Shown one piece after another: positions 54,970-64,000 of a DNA stretch of 64,000 bases. A model generated the notes under the pieces. The model was not told the origin of the DNA. It did no database searches and was given only the letters and a program-made list of their open reading frames with translations. The stretch spans positions 115,002,715 to 115,066,714 of the forward strand of contig OY986437.1 in the NCBI GenBank assembly GCA_963920525.1, in the 5' to 3' direction. Both the position numbers and the translations under genes were made by a program. How positions within the stretch are numbered: position 1 is the first letter of the stretch; the number at the start of each line of letters is the position of its first letter. This stretch comes from Dichetophora obliterata (lineage: Eukaryota; Arthropoda; Insecta; Diptera; Sciomyzidae).

Positions 54970-55618
54970 ATATATATATGTAGTATGTTTTATATTTTTA
55001 GTTTAACAATATTATTTATTAATGAATGAGGCTTTATGGAAAATTGGGTCAAACTTTAAAAAACAATTACATTACTTCAGCAAATAAAATGATATTACGA
55101 TTTCAATTCATTAGTATTCTACACGTACATTTTTTTGTCTCAATATAACATCAGTCTTTACTTACTAATTTTTATAATATTTTTTTTTTTCATACAAAGA
55201 GAATTATGGTATTTTGAAGTATCTTTAACCATTATAGCTTTTTAGCGGCAGGAATCACAGATTTTTTTACAATAACTCATAAACTACCGGTATTTTGATT
55301 GCATGTAATTGACTTGCAGTAACTTTTCGCAATTTTAGAGTTTTTTTCTTGAATGTTTGTTAAATTGAAAGGATTGAAACAAGCATCATTACGAATACTT
55401 TTGCCTTGTGATCTTTTAGACTAATTTGCAGGCGTGGTTTTATGTTTTTTGTTGGTGTCTTACTGATGGTGAGATTGGTGGCATGGATTGGTGAGAGACA
55501 GGGCACAACTGCTGCAACAGCTGAAGTAAGGAATAGATGGATTTATTAATAAACAATATTATCAAATTAAATAATAATTAAATTATACCTTTATTATACA
55601 TAATTTTTATACACTAGT
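54970..55618. other. AT-rich sequence inside the foldback centre
   Basis: No gene or repeat recognised. It may be the original centre of the foldback element. Confidence 0.4.
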
Positions 55619-55619
55619 A

Positions 55620-56311
55620 AGGTTTCCGATCCGGGATCTCGGACTTTTTCCAGTCCCGACAATCCCAGGATTATAAGGCCTTAAATCCCGGAATTTTTAG
55701 GGATCCCGGGATTGCCTTCAAATTTAAAAAATGAAGGCAATCCCGAATAAAACTCTCGAGTAAAAAAATCGAGTAAAAACTTTAAAAAAAATTAAACTTA
55801 CCTCAAATAATCAAAAATGAAATAAAAATATATATAAATGGTGGCACTCACAGTGATCTGCTTCAAAAAGCATTTGAGTGTTGAGTTCGAGAGATGTTTC
55901 TCTTCAGCTGGAAATTTTGCTACCAAGGAATTCACCTTTCAAAGACTTCAGTGATCTCAAAAAAAATACCGTTCTTATGTTAGTATTATTATGTCAGAAA
56001 ATATGAATTTTATGAATTATACAATAGATATGTATATATCAAAAATTATATATTTTCGTCCATTATATACATAAAGAAATAAAATAAATTAACTTTTTAT
56101 AAAAAATTTAAGTAAACTGTTTTTTTTTTAATTTCTTTGGACAATTTTTTATTAAAAAAATATCCTTACTTTCATACCTTGCACACAATTTGATTTTTGT
56201 TAAATAAATTACTTTTTATCTGTTTTTCAAATCCCGGTACTAATTCCGGTATCTCCGGATTCTTTATTAGTAATTCCGAAATTGCTTTTGATTACCGAAA
56301 TTGGAATCCCT
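55620..56311 (+). mobile_element. Deleted hAT element with C-terminal transposase remnant
   Basis: The left end AAGGTTTCCGATCCGGGATC and right end (inverse AGGGATTCCAATTTCGGTAA) are imperfect TIRs with a TTCC(G/A)AT core, and repeated ATCCCGG motifs occur nearby. Inside is a piece of the hAT dimerisation region. The flanks ACACTAGTA and ACACACTAC are similar but do not give a clean 8-bp duplication. Confidence 0.6.
55876..55998 (+). pseudogene. hAT dimerisation-domain fragment
   Basis: The frame from about 55876 reads LSVEFERCFSSAGNFATKEF, matching the hAT family pattern S-x-E-R-x-F-S-x-A-G. After a shift SDLKKNTVLMLVLLC follows, matching the later LS-x-x-x-L-x-A-L-x-F-L segment. About 40 residues remain; the gene is dead. 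Confidence 0.7.
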
Positions 56312-57138
56312 ACACACTACATAATTTATATTATATTATAATACAGACAACAATGATATGAGGCGAGAATATGAGGTCTACTTTGCAACTGGCGTGCCGA
56401 CGTCAGGTACCGCGTGAGTTTATTTAATTTTTTTGCAATAGTAATAATCATTTCTCCATCGATAAAAAAATAGTTTTTTTATGTAAAATTTGACGTAAAA
56501 TGCGATGGTTATGTTTAAAAAACGCTAAATGGTGGGTAAGATTGTTTGAAATTTATTTAAAAATTTAATTTGCGTATAACAATATGAAATTTTTCACATA
56601 TTTTTGAAATTATTTTTTTCTTTAAATTCTTTTTTTAGTTTTGTATCTTCAAAATGAAACAAAAAAATGTCTCTTGCTTAAACAGAGCCGAAGTTATGAA
56701 TTTTTGAAAATTAGTCTCCAAGGCAAAAATCCCAAAAATCTCAAACTTTTAACGCCCTCTATTTTTTAAAAAAAAAAATCCTCGAACACGTGTCTCTTTT
56801 TCTTCGATATAGAACCCGTAAAAAAAATGTTATGCAAATCAAAAATGGCTCGGTCAAATCTTGTTCAAATCTGTACGGTTTGTAAAAGAATGACCCATAT
56901 ATAAAAGTAAGAATCAAATGTTTTTAAAACTTTTCAAAGGATTTCATACACTATAAATGTATTTTTAACCAGGGTTATTACCAAGGGTTATTACATATCA
57001 TATGCAACTTCTGTAACGCAATTTCCAACAATATATTTCAATCAACAGCATTGTCAAATTTTGATAAGACGCTGCTTTTTATTTCTTATCCACTCTGAGC
57101 ATCTTGCTGTGCGTAGAAAATAAAATAAAAAAAAATTT

Positions 57139-57712
57139 ATAATTAGTTTTTATGATCTATGGAATTATTACATGAATTTAATTGTGAGCTTTAGATCAAG
57201 TAAGTTTTAAAAAGGCAACACCAACAACATTTTCCTCTTGAGTAGTCTTTGAGTGATTAAGCTGTGATCAGCTCACTGTTTAAACTAGTATATGAGTGCG
57301 CAGATTTTGGAATTCATTCTTTTGAATTGTATGGCTGCTAATCATATGACATTTTAAAGCAGTAGGCCATTTTATAGATCACCGCCATCAACTCTACCAA
57401 GGGTTGCCATCTGTTCTAGTTGCTTCTTTATTTATTTCAATATTCATTGGTGTCGAAATGCACCATAGAAATGAAACGAGTTTTTTGTTTCGCCAGAAGC
57501 TAGTGTTCTAACTGAAAGGTGGCTATTTTCACAACCAAATGTTTAATTATACATGACTTTGGCCGAAATCGATCAATTATTAGATTATTTAACCAATTTG
57601 ACATTAATTAAACTTATTTGGCCGTGCTCCGCCATAGTTAGTTAATTAGTTTTTATGATCTATGAAATTGTTACATGAATTAAATTGTGAGCTTTAGATA
57701 AAGTAAGTTTTT
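57139..57712 (+). repeat. Direct repeat of about 70 bp, 502 bp apart
   Basis: AATTAGTTTTTATGATCTAT then GGAATTATTACATGAATTTA (57141 on) recurs as AATTAGTTTTTATGATCTAT then GAAATTGTTACATGAATTAA (57644 on), both followed by ATTGTGAGCTTTAGATNAAG and TAAGTTTT. Either a tandem duplication of a 502-bp unit or short repeats flanking an insertion. No primer-binding site or polypurine tract was seen, so I do not call LTRs. Confidence 0.7.
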
Positions 57713-58777
57713 AAGAATTTACATTTAATAGATTTAATACAGTTTCGATTAAAATTTAATTGATTTTTTTACTTACTTTCAATTTGATCACATGGCTATG
57801 TTTCTCACTCACCACTCACAGACTAGAAGAACCACAAAAATACAGAACTGTACCTCTCTTGAATTCCAGATAAGTTAAAATTTCAAACATATATTGTTCA
57901 GATGCAAACAAATTTTTTTTGAGGGCTGAATTTTTCTCGTTTCTCTCATTTGTTGCCAATATTTAATTTTTAGATGACAGCAATTGTTGTTTAGAGTTTG
58001 AAGCTATTAGCATGCTGCTCTCTTTTTGCTCTTTCAATTTTAAACAAAATTAATTCGGATCCGTGCAAGATTTATTTTGAAATATATATCCGAACATAGC
58101 TTGTTTGTATCTGAAAAAGTTGTTCTTTATCTGGCAAAATTTAAAATTTTTACCTCCACAGGTAAGGGCTGGGCAGACTGGTGTATCTAAAAATTACAAT
58201 TTTTAATATTATATTTTCTTGTTGAAATAGACGCAAGCAAAAAGCAACAACAGAAACAACTAAGAAAGAGGTATCGAAAAAAGTGTCGTGTTTGAGATTT
58301 TTTGCAAGCAAATCTCAAAACGACGCGTAAAAAGCTTCGCTTCAATTAAGTGATGCGTCAATATAGATACTCAATAAGAACAAAGGTTCCTTAAAGTTAA
58401 ATAGAATTGATAATTTTATCAAAAAATATAAAGGCAGATAAGCCAAAAGTGCCCATCTACATGACATCACAGTTTTGAGGTCATATAAAAACACAATTTT
58501 TGGTACTTACTTTAAAATACTCCAGTTTTCTTAAAAATGTTCTCTTTAAGTTTATGTAGTAATAGGTGATTAAAGAAAGGTCGCAGGTGGAAATGCTCAA
58601 AATAGGCCTAAAATGTCATTCCTATAACCTCCATTCCATCCGTTCACAATTAAAACAATTCAAATAGTTCCATTTAAAATAAATATAAAATTTGTTTAAC
58701 GTATGTTTCATCTACAAAATTTTTGTCTTTCGATTTTACAACTTTTTGCATTTTGCGCCTTTTAGTAAACAGAACTA
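57713..58777. other. Noncoding region; one Helentron-type hairpin
   Basis: No gene supported. At 58300-58350 GCGTAAAAAGCTTCGCTTCA and GTGATGCGTC contain the same hairpin (AAGC-TTC-GCTT) and the GATGCGTC motif as the Helentron-like copies, and AGATTTTTTGCAAGCAAATCT just before is an inverted repeat. Perhaps another element end. Confidence 0.4.
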
Positions 58778-59499
58778 GGTTAGGTTAGGTTGAGACGGCT
58801 GCCGCTGTAAGTGCTTAAACCATACCGCACGTACCACGGCTCACTTAGACCAATAAGGTCCATTGGGATACCGCTGCACACTTGGCCTTCAGTCCGAGTG
58901 GAACAACATTGAGATTTTGGTAAAGCTTATAATACGTTTGTCGCTTGTCCTTGACAGGTCGTCAAGCTCGGAAAAATAGAACGACCACAGATATTTATGA
59001 CTTTTTCTTGCGAGTGCAGGACAGGAACATAGAAGGTTGTTTCTTCCTCGTCCGTGCAACTTTTGCAGAAGTCATTTGCGATGGAGGCGTATCTGCTTAT
59101 TACTTTAGTAGTGCCCTGTGGTAACGGCCACTAGCATGGCTACCTCTTGTTCAGAAAACACTACAGTGATGAGGCATCCTACGAACCAAGGATGCCCCTA
59201 ATTCTTTTGAATAGACCCCAAACCCGACCTTGTCATTCAGTTTTGATCCATCTGTATAGAAGTGTAGACACCCTGGTATCCACGGCGCACCTTTATTCCA
59301 GTATGTCTTAGGTGGAATAAGCGTGCCGTAGTTTTCATCAAAGGAAAGTAGTGGTTTGTAGTAATCAGTCATTGGTGGAATGAAGTTTAATTTGTAGAGA
59401 AAGGATGCGTGTCCTGAACCCAGGTTTTTCCATACTGCATTTTCCCTCAGTTTGCCTGGCAACCAAGTCGAGCGTAAGAAGATAAAGTAAGGTCTCTAG
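58778..59499 (-). mobile_element. 5'-truncated LINE with AACCTAACCTAACC tail
   Basis: Bounded by an 8-bp direct repeat CAGAACTA (58770-58777 and 59500-59507). On the minus strand it holds an RNase H domain and a C-terminal zinc-knuckle remnant and ends in a 3' UTR with CTCAACCTAACCTAACC. RNase H placed after the RT is typical of LINEs of the I/LOA group. Only the last 720 bp were copied. Confidence 0.8.
58950..59462 (-). pseudogene. LINE RNase H domain and C-terminus
   Basis: The open part 59462-59151 includes WIPGCLHFYTDGSKLNDKVG, with the first RNase H catalytic Asp in the YTDGS box, followed by GFGVYSKEL. Further on, after frame changes, KSCTDEEE and then LLCSCPALARK mark the CCHC-type C-terminal motif (about 59075-59010). 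Frameshifts make it a pseudogene. The RT and endonuclease are missing through 5' truncation. Confidence 0.8.
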
Positions 59500-59507
59500 C
59501 AGAACTA

Positions 59508-61305
59508 AGAGACAAGTATCGTTGAGCAGCCTCTCAGTGTGGCTTTTTATAAGTTTTAAGTTTTATCTTTTTATATATATTGAAGTTTCAAAAATCCACC
59601 AGTGGTTTTGAGTGCAAAGCTCAAGTGTAATATTAAACATTTGTTATTTTATATATATTCAAAACAAAAAAAGTTGTATTTTCTGTAACCAACTGTGTAT
59701 TCAGTTAGAGATATACTGAAAGGAAATTTAGTAAAACATATTAAAGTACTTATAAAATATATGATAAAAACGTGCGGAAAAGTGGGTTATTTTTCTCTGA
59801 TGCCTGCGATCTCCAAATAAAGACAATTTTGTCATTCCTGTAACCACTAAAAAACAAAATTCATACAAATAAATTTTATTTCTTAATACCGTTTGGCCTC
59901 AAGTGATTTTAACTTACTTTGGGGCCAAATAGTATAAAGTAACCATACTTCTAGTTTAATACTCCATACTTCTAATTTTTATATGTCTCCATTTTTCGAA
60001 TGAAAAAGGTCACTTTTGGCAGAATTACCTATAGATAAAATGCATTCCACTTATTTTATAAACCATTTTTTTGTTAAATTCATAGTAACTAAAATTATTA
60101 TCATGCAATTTTATAAATTAAATTATAGGTTTATGATTTCCACTACAAAATTGTGACGTTAATTTTGAACCACAAATAGAGCTCAATTCTTTAGAAAAAA
60201 TTTAGATATTTGAGAGATAGAAAACATTTGAACATAATTTTAAAGCATAACTGAATAAATGGTGTCCCTATCCACAAGGTCAACAAGTGCGTACAACGCA
60301 AAAGGCTATTTTTAAAATTAGTTGTTGTTGTTTGACACCCAAACAGAAAAAAAGATTACCTTGTTTGCGAACTAATTGTTCTAGCCAGTCCAACAAGCCT
60401 TTTTAAGCCTCACTAATGAGGTTAAATAAGTTGCGCGCTGTCCTTGCTCTTGAGCAAACATTTACACTTTATTGAAATTATCTAAGAATTGTCAACAAAT
60501 TCAGAAACACCACCTTGTAACAGTCTTCGGAGGTATAAAGTTTTAATAGCAAATCAACGAAGCATGATAATTAATCATTGCAAAGCCACAAAGTGGTTAT
60601 GCTGACTGAGGTCCTGTGTCGAAGTCAGTTTTCATCAGAGTATGCTTATAAGGTGGCGAATATTTCAAGTACTAAGAGATTTTCAAGCGTTAATGAAATT
60701 AAGATTGATCGGTTGTAGCTGGCGGCGCAAAAAATGGTGCACACTTTTGTACACTTAATTTCATTATTTTTGATTCAATTCAGAGTTAACAAAAACATAT
60801 CATTATCTAATTAAAACAGAAAAAACTTTTATGAAATGGCTATTGGTTAAACTTTAAGTTATTTAAAACGCAGCTTTTTCATGTATTTATACTCTATATC
60901 TCTATGCATATAATGTCACCGTTGTGCTATTGATACGCAGTTATATATATAAATTTATGTGTCTATATTTGGTTAATTGAGTGCTCGACGTGATTTAAAT
61001 AAATTAATTTTGTATAAAGCGTGCATACGAAACTTCAATCCTTGACATTATGAAACGTTTTCATTACCTTAATTCAATTTAATTAATAAGTTAAATATTC
61101 AATGTGTTGCAGTTAATTAATCGGCAGTTAAGTATTTGTATTGTTGTGATTCTTTGTTTGCTGCAGCTTTGCTCATATGCAAATGGTAACCATATGAAAT
61201 ATGAAGTCACCATCATCAGACATTTCAACATATGATTAAATCAATATAATAAACTGCGTTCATAGTTTTTCTATAGAACATTAGGACTTTTTCAGCCTAA
61301 TAAGT
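59508..61305. other. AT-rich region without recognised gene or element
   Basis: I see no TIR pair, coding region or tandem array here. Candidate unique DNA. Confidence 0.45.
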
Positions 61306-61307
61306 AA

Positions 61308-61470
61308 GCCTATTGTTAGAGTTGGTGGCCCCTAAGCTAAAGAGCCGCGGTTCAAACTCCTGCTCAGATAGAATGTTTTTCAATTGAATCAATATTTCTG
61401 TTCGGCCGCCACCTCTCTGCATACAATGGATAACCTCAGAGAGTAAAAAGTGTCCTTTAAAGTTTTTTTA
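61308..61470 (+). mobile_element. tRNA-derived SINE
   Basis: GTTGGTGGCCCCTAAGCTAA with a B-box GGTTCAAACTCC about 30 bases on gives a pol III promoter-like head (61318-61360). A body with CGGCCGCCACCTCTCTGCAT follows, then a T-rich end near 61460. The cloverleaf is poor, so not a tRNA gene. Confidence 0.5.
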
Positions 61471-62060
61471 TAACGTAAGCTGTTCGGAGTCGGCATACAA
61501 CTCGTAGGTCCGGTTCTCGATCATTTGTGTTCAAAATTTTAATTACACGCACAACACAACTGATCAATGTAAGCTCTGTCAAAGTCCTTCCAAGGGCTGA
61601 AATCACAAATTTATTATGTACTAGATGACCTGGCAGATGTTGTTCTGCGCCTTCCTGTCTTCCATAAACATAGGTGAAGTTTTTAATGTCATGTTGTGCA
61701 ATTAACTTGATAACAGTGCCACCTATCGAATAGGCATGAACTATCATCTTACATTAATCGTAAAGTCGTTCAGAAGTTATGCGATCACAAACAGGCGCAC
61801 CAACGATTTTGTGTATATATAAATAATAAATTTCGTATATATCTCCACCCCAGCGACACCTATCCTGTCCAAATCTTGTCAAATACTTTCTTTTCATTTA
61901 CATATTATATGGTGTTAATTTAAGCTAAATCTGTCCATTAAATTTTCGAAAAAACCGACTCCAGCGCCGCTTAGGGGTCTCAAATAATAAAAAATTTCGA
62001 AGCACCACGCAAACATATGGTGTGAATAAAGCTTCAGTGGTTCAGCCATAACCCAGTAGG
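61471..62060. other. Probable noncoding transposon piece
   Basis: On the minus strand the sequence runs GGTGTCGCTGGGGTGGAGAT, ATCGCATAACTTCTGAACGA, GGAAGACAGGAAGGCGCAGA and CAACATCTGCCAGGTCATCT, compositionally unlike its surroundings. The 96-codon frame at 61457-61747 includes VIKLIAQHDIKNFTYVYG but is not recognised. I believe this is part of a repeat but cannot prove it from the window. Confidence 0.35.
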
Positions 62061-62269
62061 CATTGGCAGCGCTGCTAGCAGGCCTTCGTATGGATTTTAG
62101 AGTACTGCCGCACTCATATACAATTACACTTGCTTTTTTATATGAAATGGGAAAATTTTTCAGGCCTTCCGCTCTCCTTGCTCAAAAGAGACCTGCCAGA
62201 AGCACTCTTTCGAGAAGTCACGTTAGAAGGAAAAGCAATAAAAATATCATCTTCAAATAAAAATCGACG

Positions 62270-62345
62270 ATCAATTTGAGATTTGAACCATGGACTTCTC
62301 AGTCGGCGGTCCGACGTCTTACCTACTCGACTACCGTGGTTGTTA
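62270..62345 (-). mobile_element. tRNA-like SINE head
   Basis: On the minus strand CGGTAGTCGAGTAGGTAAGA (A-box region) and CATGGTTCAAATCTC (B-box) are spaced as in a tRNA, and GTCGG/CCGAC can pair between them with a very short loop. Best read as a SINE head continuing into 62270-62200. Confidence 0.55.
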
Positions 62346-62383
62346 AAAATCACTTGCTAATTTTGCATGAATACAAATGAAAG

Positions 62384-62742
62384 TACGCTTTCGGGAGCCC
62401 GGGTTCGATTCCCAACTCGGACAAAAAAAATTTTTTTTTTGTTGTTTTTTTTAAATCTAAATTTTTTTACAAACTGTTCTGTGTATTTAAAAATTTTTTT
62501 GGAATTTTTTTATAAATTTTCTTCATACAAAAATATAAGAAAAGACTGAGTTTTCCATATAAATATTTTCATATAATATAATATGTTATGTGTTAGTTTT
62601 CGGGAGCCCGGGTTCGAGACCCAACTCGGGCAAAAAAAAAAAATTTTTTTTTGTTTTTTTTTCAAATCTACATTTTTTACAATCTGTTCTATGTATTTAA
62701 AAATTTTTTTGGAATTTTTTTGTAAATTTTTTCATATAAAAT
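62384..62742 (+). repeat. Two tandem SINE 3' pieces, 214 bp apart
   Basis: TTTCGGGAGCCCGGGTTCGA and CCCAACTCGGNCAAAAAAA are followed by TTTTTTTT, AAATCTANATTTTTTACAA and TATTTAAAAATTTTTTTGGA. The whole block is present at 62384-62528 and again at 62598-62742. The first part looks like the T-arm and B-box of a tRNA (GGTTCGAKNCCC). The rest is a shared tail. Confidence 0.7.
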
Positions 62743-63019
62743 AAAATGAAAAGAATTAGGACCTTCAAAAGGTAGGCCTTACAGAAGTACTCATTAATGC
62801 AGTGATCATGGAAGGTGTATTGACGCCAACAATAGCAGTGCTAGCATGCCTTTTTTTGCGTAGCACTCGCTTAAATGCCCACTGGGAACGGTCAGACACA
62901 CATACACATAAAAATTCTTATACATATACAAAGTTGTCGTAAATATCTTCACGCCAGGGGAATATTACACAAACAAAAACAATCCACAGCACCTCACCAC
63001 CAGCCGGAACAGAATCATA

Positions 63020-63690
63020 AGAGCCCGAACAGAATCAAAAGTCGTTACGACCGGCGATCCTCTATGGTCGCCAGACACACAGGACCCGTTCAGAATAAAA
63101 GCGTTTGCGACTGACGATGCAGGGTTGCTTTTATATAGCATAGTTTTGCTAGCAGCCATGTTTTTGTTGATGTGTTAGTGAAACAGAAAGCAAAAAGAAA
63201 CGTGAGAACATATCAAAAACTATGAAATTGTCTTTGAACATATCCAATTGTTAGCAAAATATGGCAGCACTAATTGTACTCAGAGAGGAAATCGTAGAGA
63301 AAAAATAGAATAGAATCTATTCAATTTTACTCTAGCGATAAGTTGCTACGACTGAGCCCAAACAGAATCAAAAGTCGTTACGACCGGTGATCCTCTCTGG
63401 TCGCCAGACACACAGAACCCGTCCAGAATGAAAGCGATTGCGACTGACGATGCAGGGTTGATTTTATATAGCATAGTTTTGTTAGCAGCCATGTTTTTGT
63501 TGTTGTGTAAGTGAAACAGAAACAAAAAAGAAACGTGAGAACATAGCAAAAACTATGAAATTGTCTTTGAACATATCCAATTGTTTACAAAATATGCCAT
63601 CACTAATTCTACTCAGAGAGGAAATCGCCGGTCATTAGAGAAAAAATAGAATAGATTCTATTCAATTTTACTCTAGCGATAAGTCGCTAC
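63020..63690 (+). repeat. Tandem duplication, 333-bp unit
   Basis: The unit from CAGAATCAAAAGTCGTTACG (63029 and 63362) through TGCGACTGACGATGCAGGGT, ATATAGCATAGTTTTG, AGCAGCCATGTTTTTGTTG, GAAACGTGAGAACATA and ATTCAATTTTACTCTAGCGA is present twice with few differences. A diverged, interrupted relative lies at 35.4-36.0 kb, so the unit belongs to a dispersed family. Confidence 0.85.
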
Positions 63691-63707
63691 GACTCTTGCT
63701 CAGCGAT

Positions 63708-63866
63708 TTCATTTTGGACGGCTTCGTTAACTTGCATGTGTTCTGTTGTGTGCTCGACATCACAAGCCGTTACGACTTTTGGATCTGTTCGGGCTCTAAC
63801 TCGTAACGACCGGCGATATAGTACACACAACAGAACACATTCAAGCTAACGAAACCGTTCAAAACT
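63708..63866. repeat. Palindrome with arms of about 45 bp
   Basis: The left arm, about 63708-63753 (GGACGGCTTCGTTAACTTGC, ATGTGTTCTGTTGTGT), recurs inverted at 63820-63866 (ACACACAACAGAACACATTC, AAGCTAACGAAACCGTTCA). The loop contains GCCGTTACGACTTTTGGATC and GTAACGACCGGCGAT, themselves inverted relative to parts of the 333-bp units. Likely the foldback end of the same element family. Confidence 0.75.
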
Positions 63867-64000
63867 GAATAGAATCTATTACATCGTAAAATTATTTGAC
63901 AAGGTAGCCGTGACAGTTTTTTGGCGATTGGTAGTTGTCAAAAACATCTAAAAGAGCTGTAGTTTGCTGTTGTTGACTAGCTATGTTTCAATTTTTAACT

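Larger units (their letters stand above)
49457..56905. mobile_element. Large foldback element with arms of about 500 bp
   Basis: The left arm starts TGGGTCATTCTTTTACAAAC near 49459 and runs to about 49945. The right arm (56905 back to about 56335) repeats it inverted, including ATTCATAACTTCGG, AGAGACACGTGTTCGAG, GCGGTACCTGACGTCGGC and TTCTCG...CTCATA. Divergence is moderate with some indels (the right arm has about 80 bp more). The centre is filled by two GGGCGGGTC elements (49964-53080, 53095-54966) and a hAT remnant. The (T)GGGTC ends resemble those of the inner elements, so all three may share a superfamily. The flanks are AT repeats, so the duplication cannot be defined. Confidence 0.75.

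Noticed and set aside
57139..57712. LTR pair of a small retrotransposon
   Set aside because: Direct repeats are only about 70 bp, with no TG...CA ends, primer-binding site, polypurine tract or gag/pol sequence between.
1..64000. CRISPR arrays, operons, Shine-Dalgarno sites or rRNA genes
   Set aside because: The sequence is clearly eukaryotic; no regularly spaced identical repeats or rRNA sequence were seen.

Overview
The window is AT-rich eukaryotic DNA, most probably from a higher fly (Diptera; a tephritid or calyptrate fits best). Reasons: very AT-rich unique sequence with CAA/TTG runs, introns of about 70-80 nt inside transposon genes, LINE tails of the AACCTAACC type, and insect-type MULE, Helentron-like, piggyBac, hAT and Tc1 elements. 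I find no host protein-coding gene that I can support. The window is best read as layers of transposable elements in intergenic or intronic DNA.

Region by region. 1-327: 3' end of a LINE whose 5' part is inverted. 1.4-5.5 kb: a nest at least three deep (TIR element > MULE > LINE, the last with a 13-bp target duplication) plus a MITE. 8.9-9.2 kb: hAT MITE. 9.6-11.1 kb: piggyBac remnant with TTAA ends and a SINE in its intron. 11.5 kb: 47-bp tandem repeat. 16.0-17.8 and 19.1-21.7 kb: two non-autonomous hAT elements with 8-bp duplications, the second holding further insertions. 24-34 kb: remains of a PIF/Harbinger gene and copies of a repeat family carrying a Helentron-type endonuclease fragment; two copies share the same internal TTAA-flanked insertion. 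30.1-31.5 kb: an unidentified island that looks less AT-rich.

39-44 kb: two LINE copies on opposite strands, the longer with a 582-codon open RT frame whose catalytic box has lost two residues. 44.4-46.5 kb: a complete Tc1-type transposon with open DD34E transposase, TA duplication and paired direct repeats in each end, sitting inside a Helentron-like remnant. 47-48.4 kb: palindromic Helentron-like fragment and a dead Tc1-like transposase.

49.5-56.9 kb is the most unusual part: a foldback element with arms of about 500 bp whose centre holds two adjacent, oppositely oriented transposons with GGGCGGGTC ends. The first (3.1 kb) has near-identical arms of about 330 bp and a spliced gene for a large protein with a CxC..CxC cluster, FDGR, CSDGxxxNTG and CxLHxNELPxRH motifs. 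The second (1.9 kb) keeps only the N- and C-terminal parts of a diverged relative. I cannot assign these to a named superfamily. 58.8-64 kb: another LINE 3' end, tRNA-derived SINE pieces, a 333-bp tandem duplication and a long palindrome.

Most of these genes are self-contained mobile elements and show no joint pathway. Their interest lies in insertion order, conserved autonomous parts and autonomous/deleted pairs.
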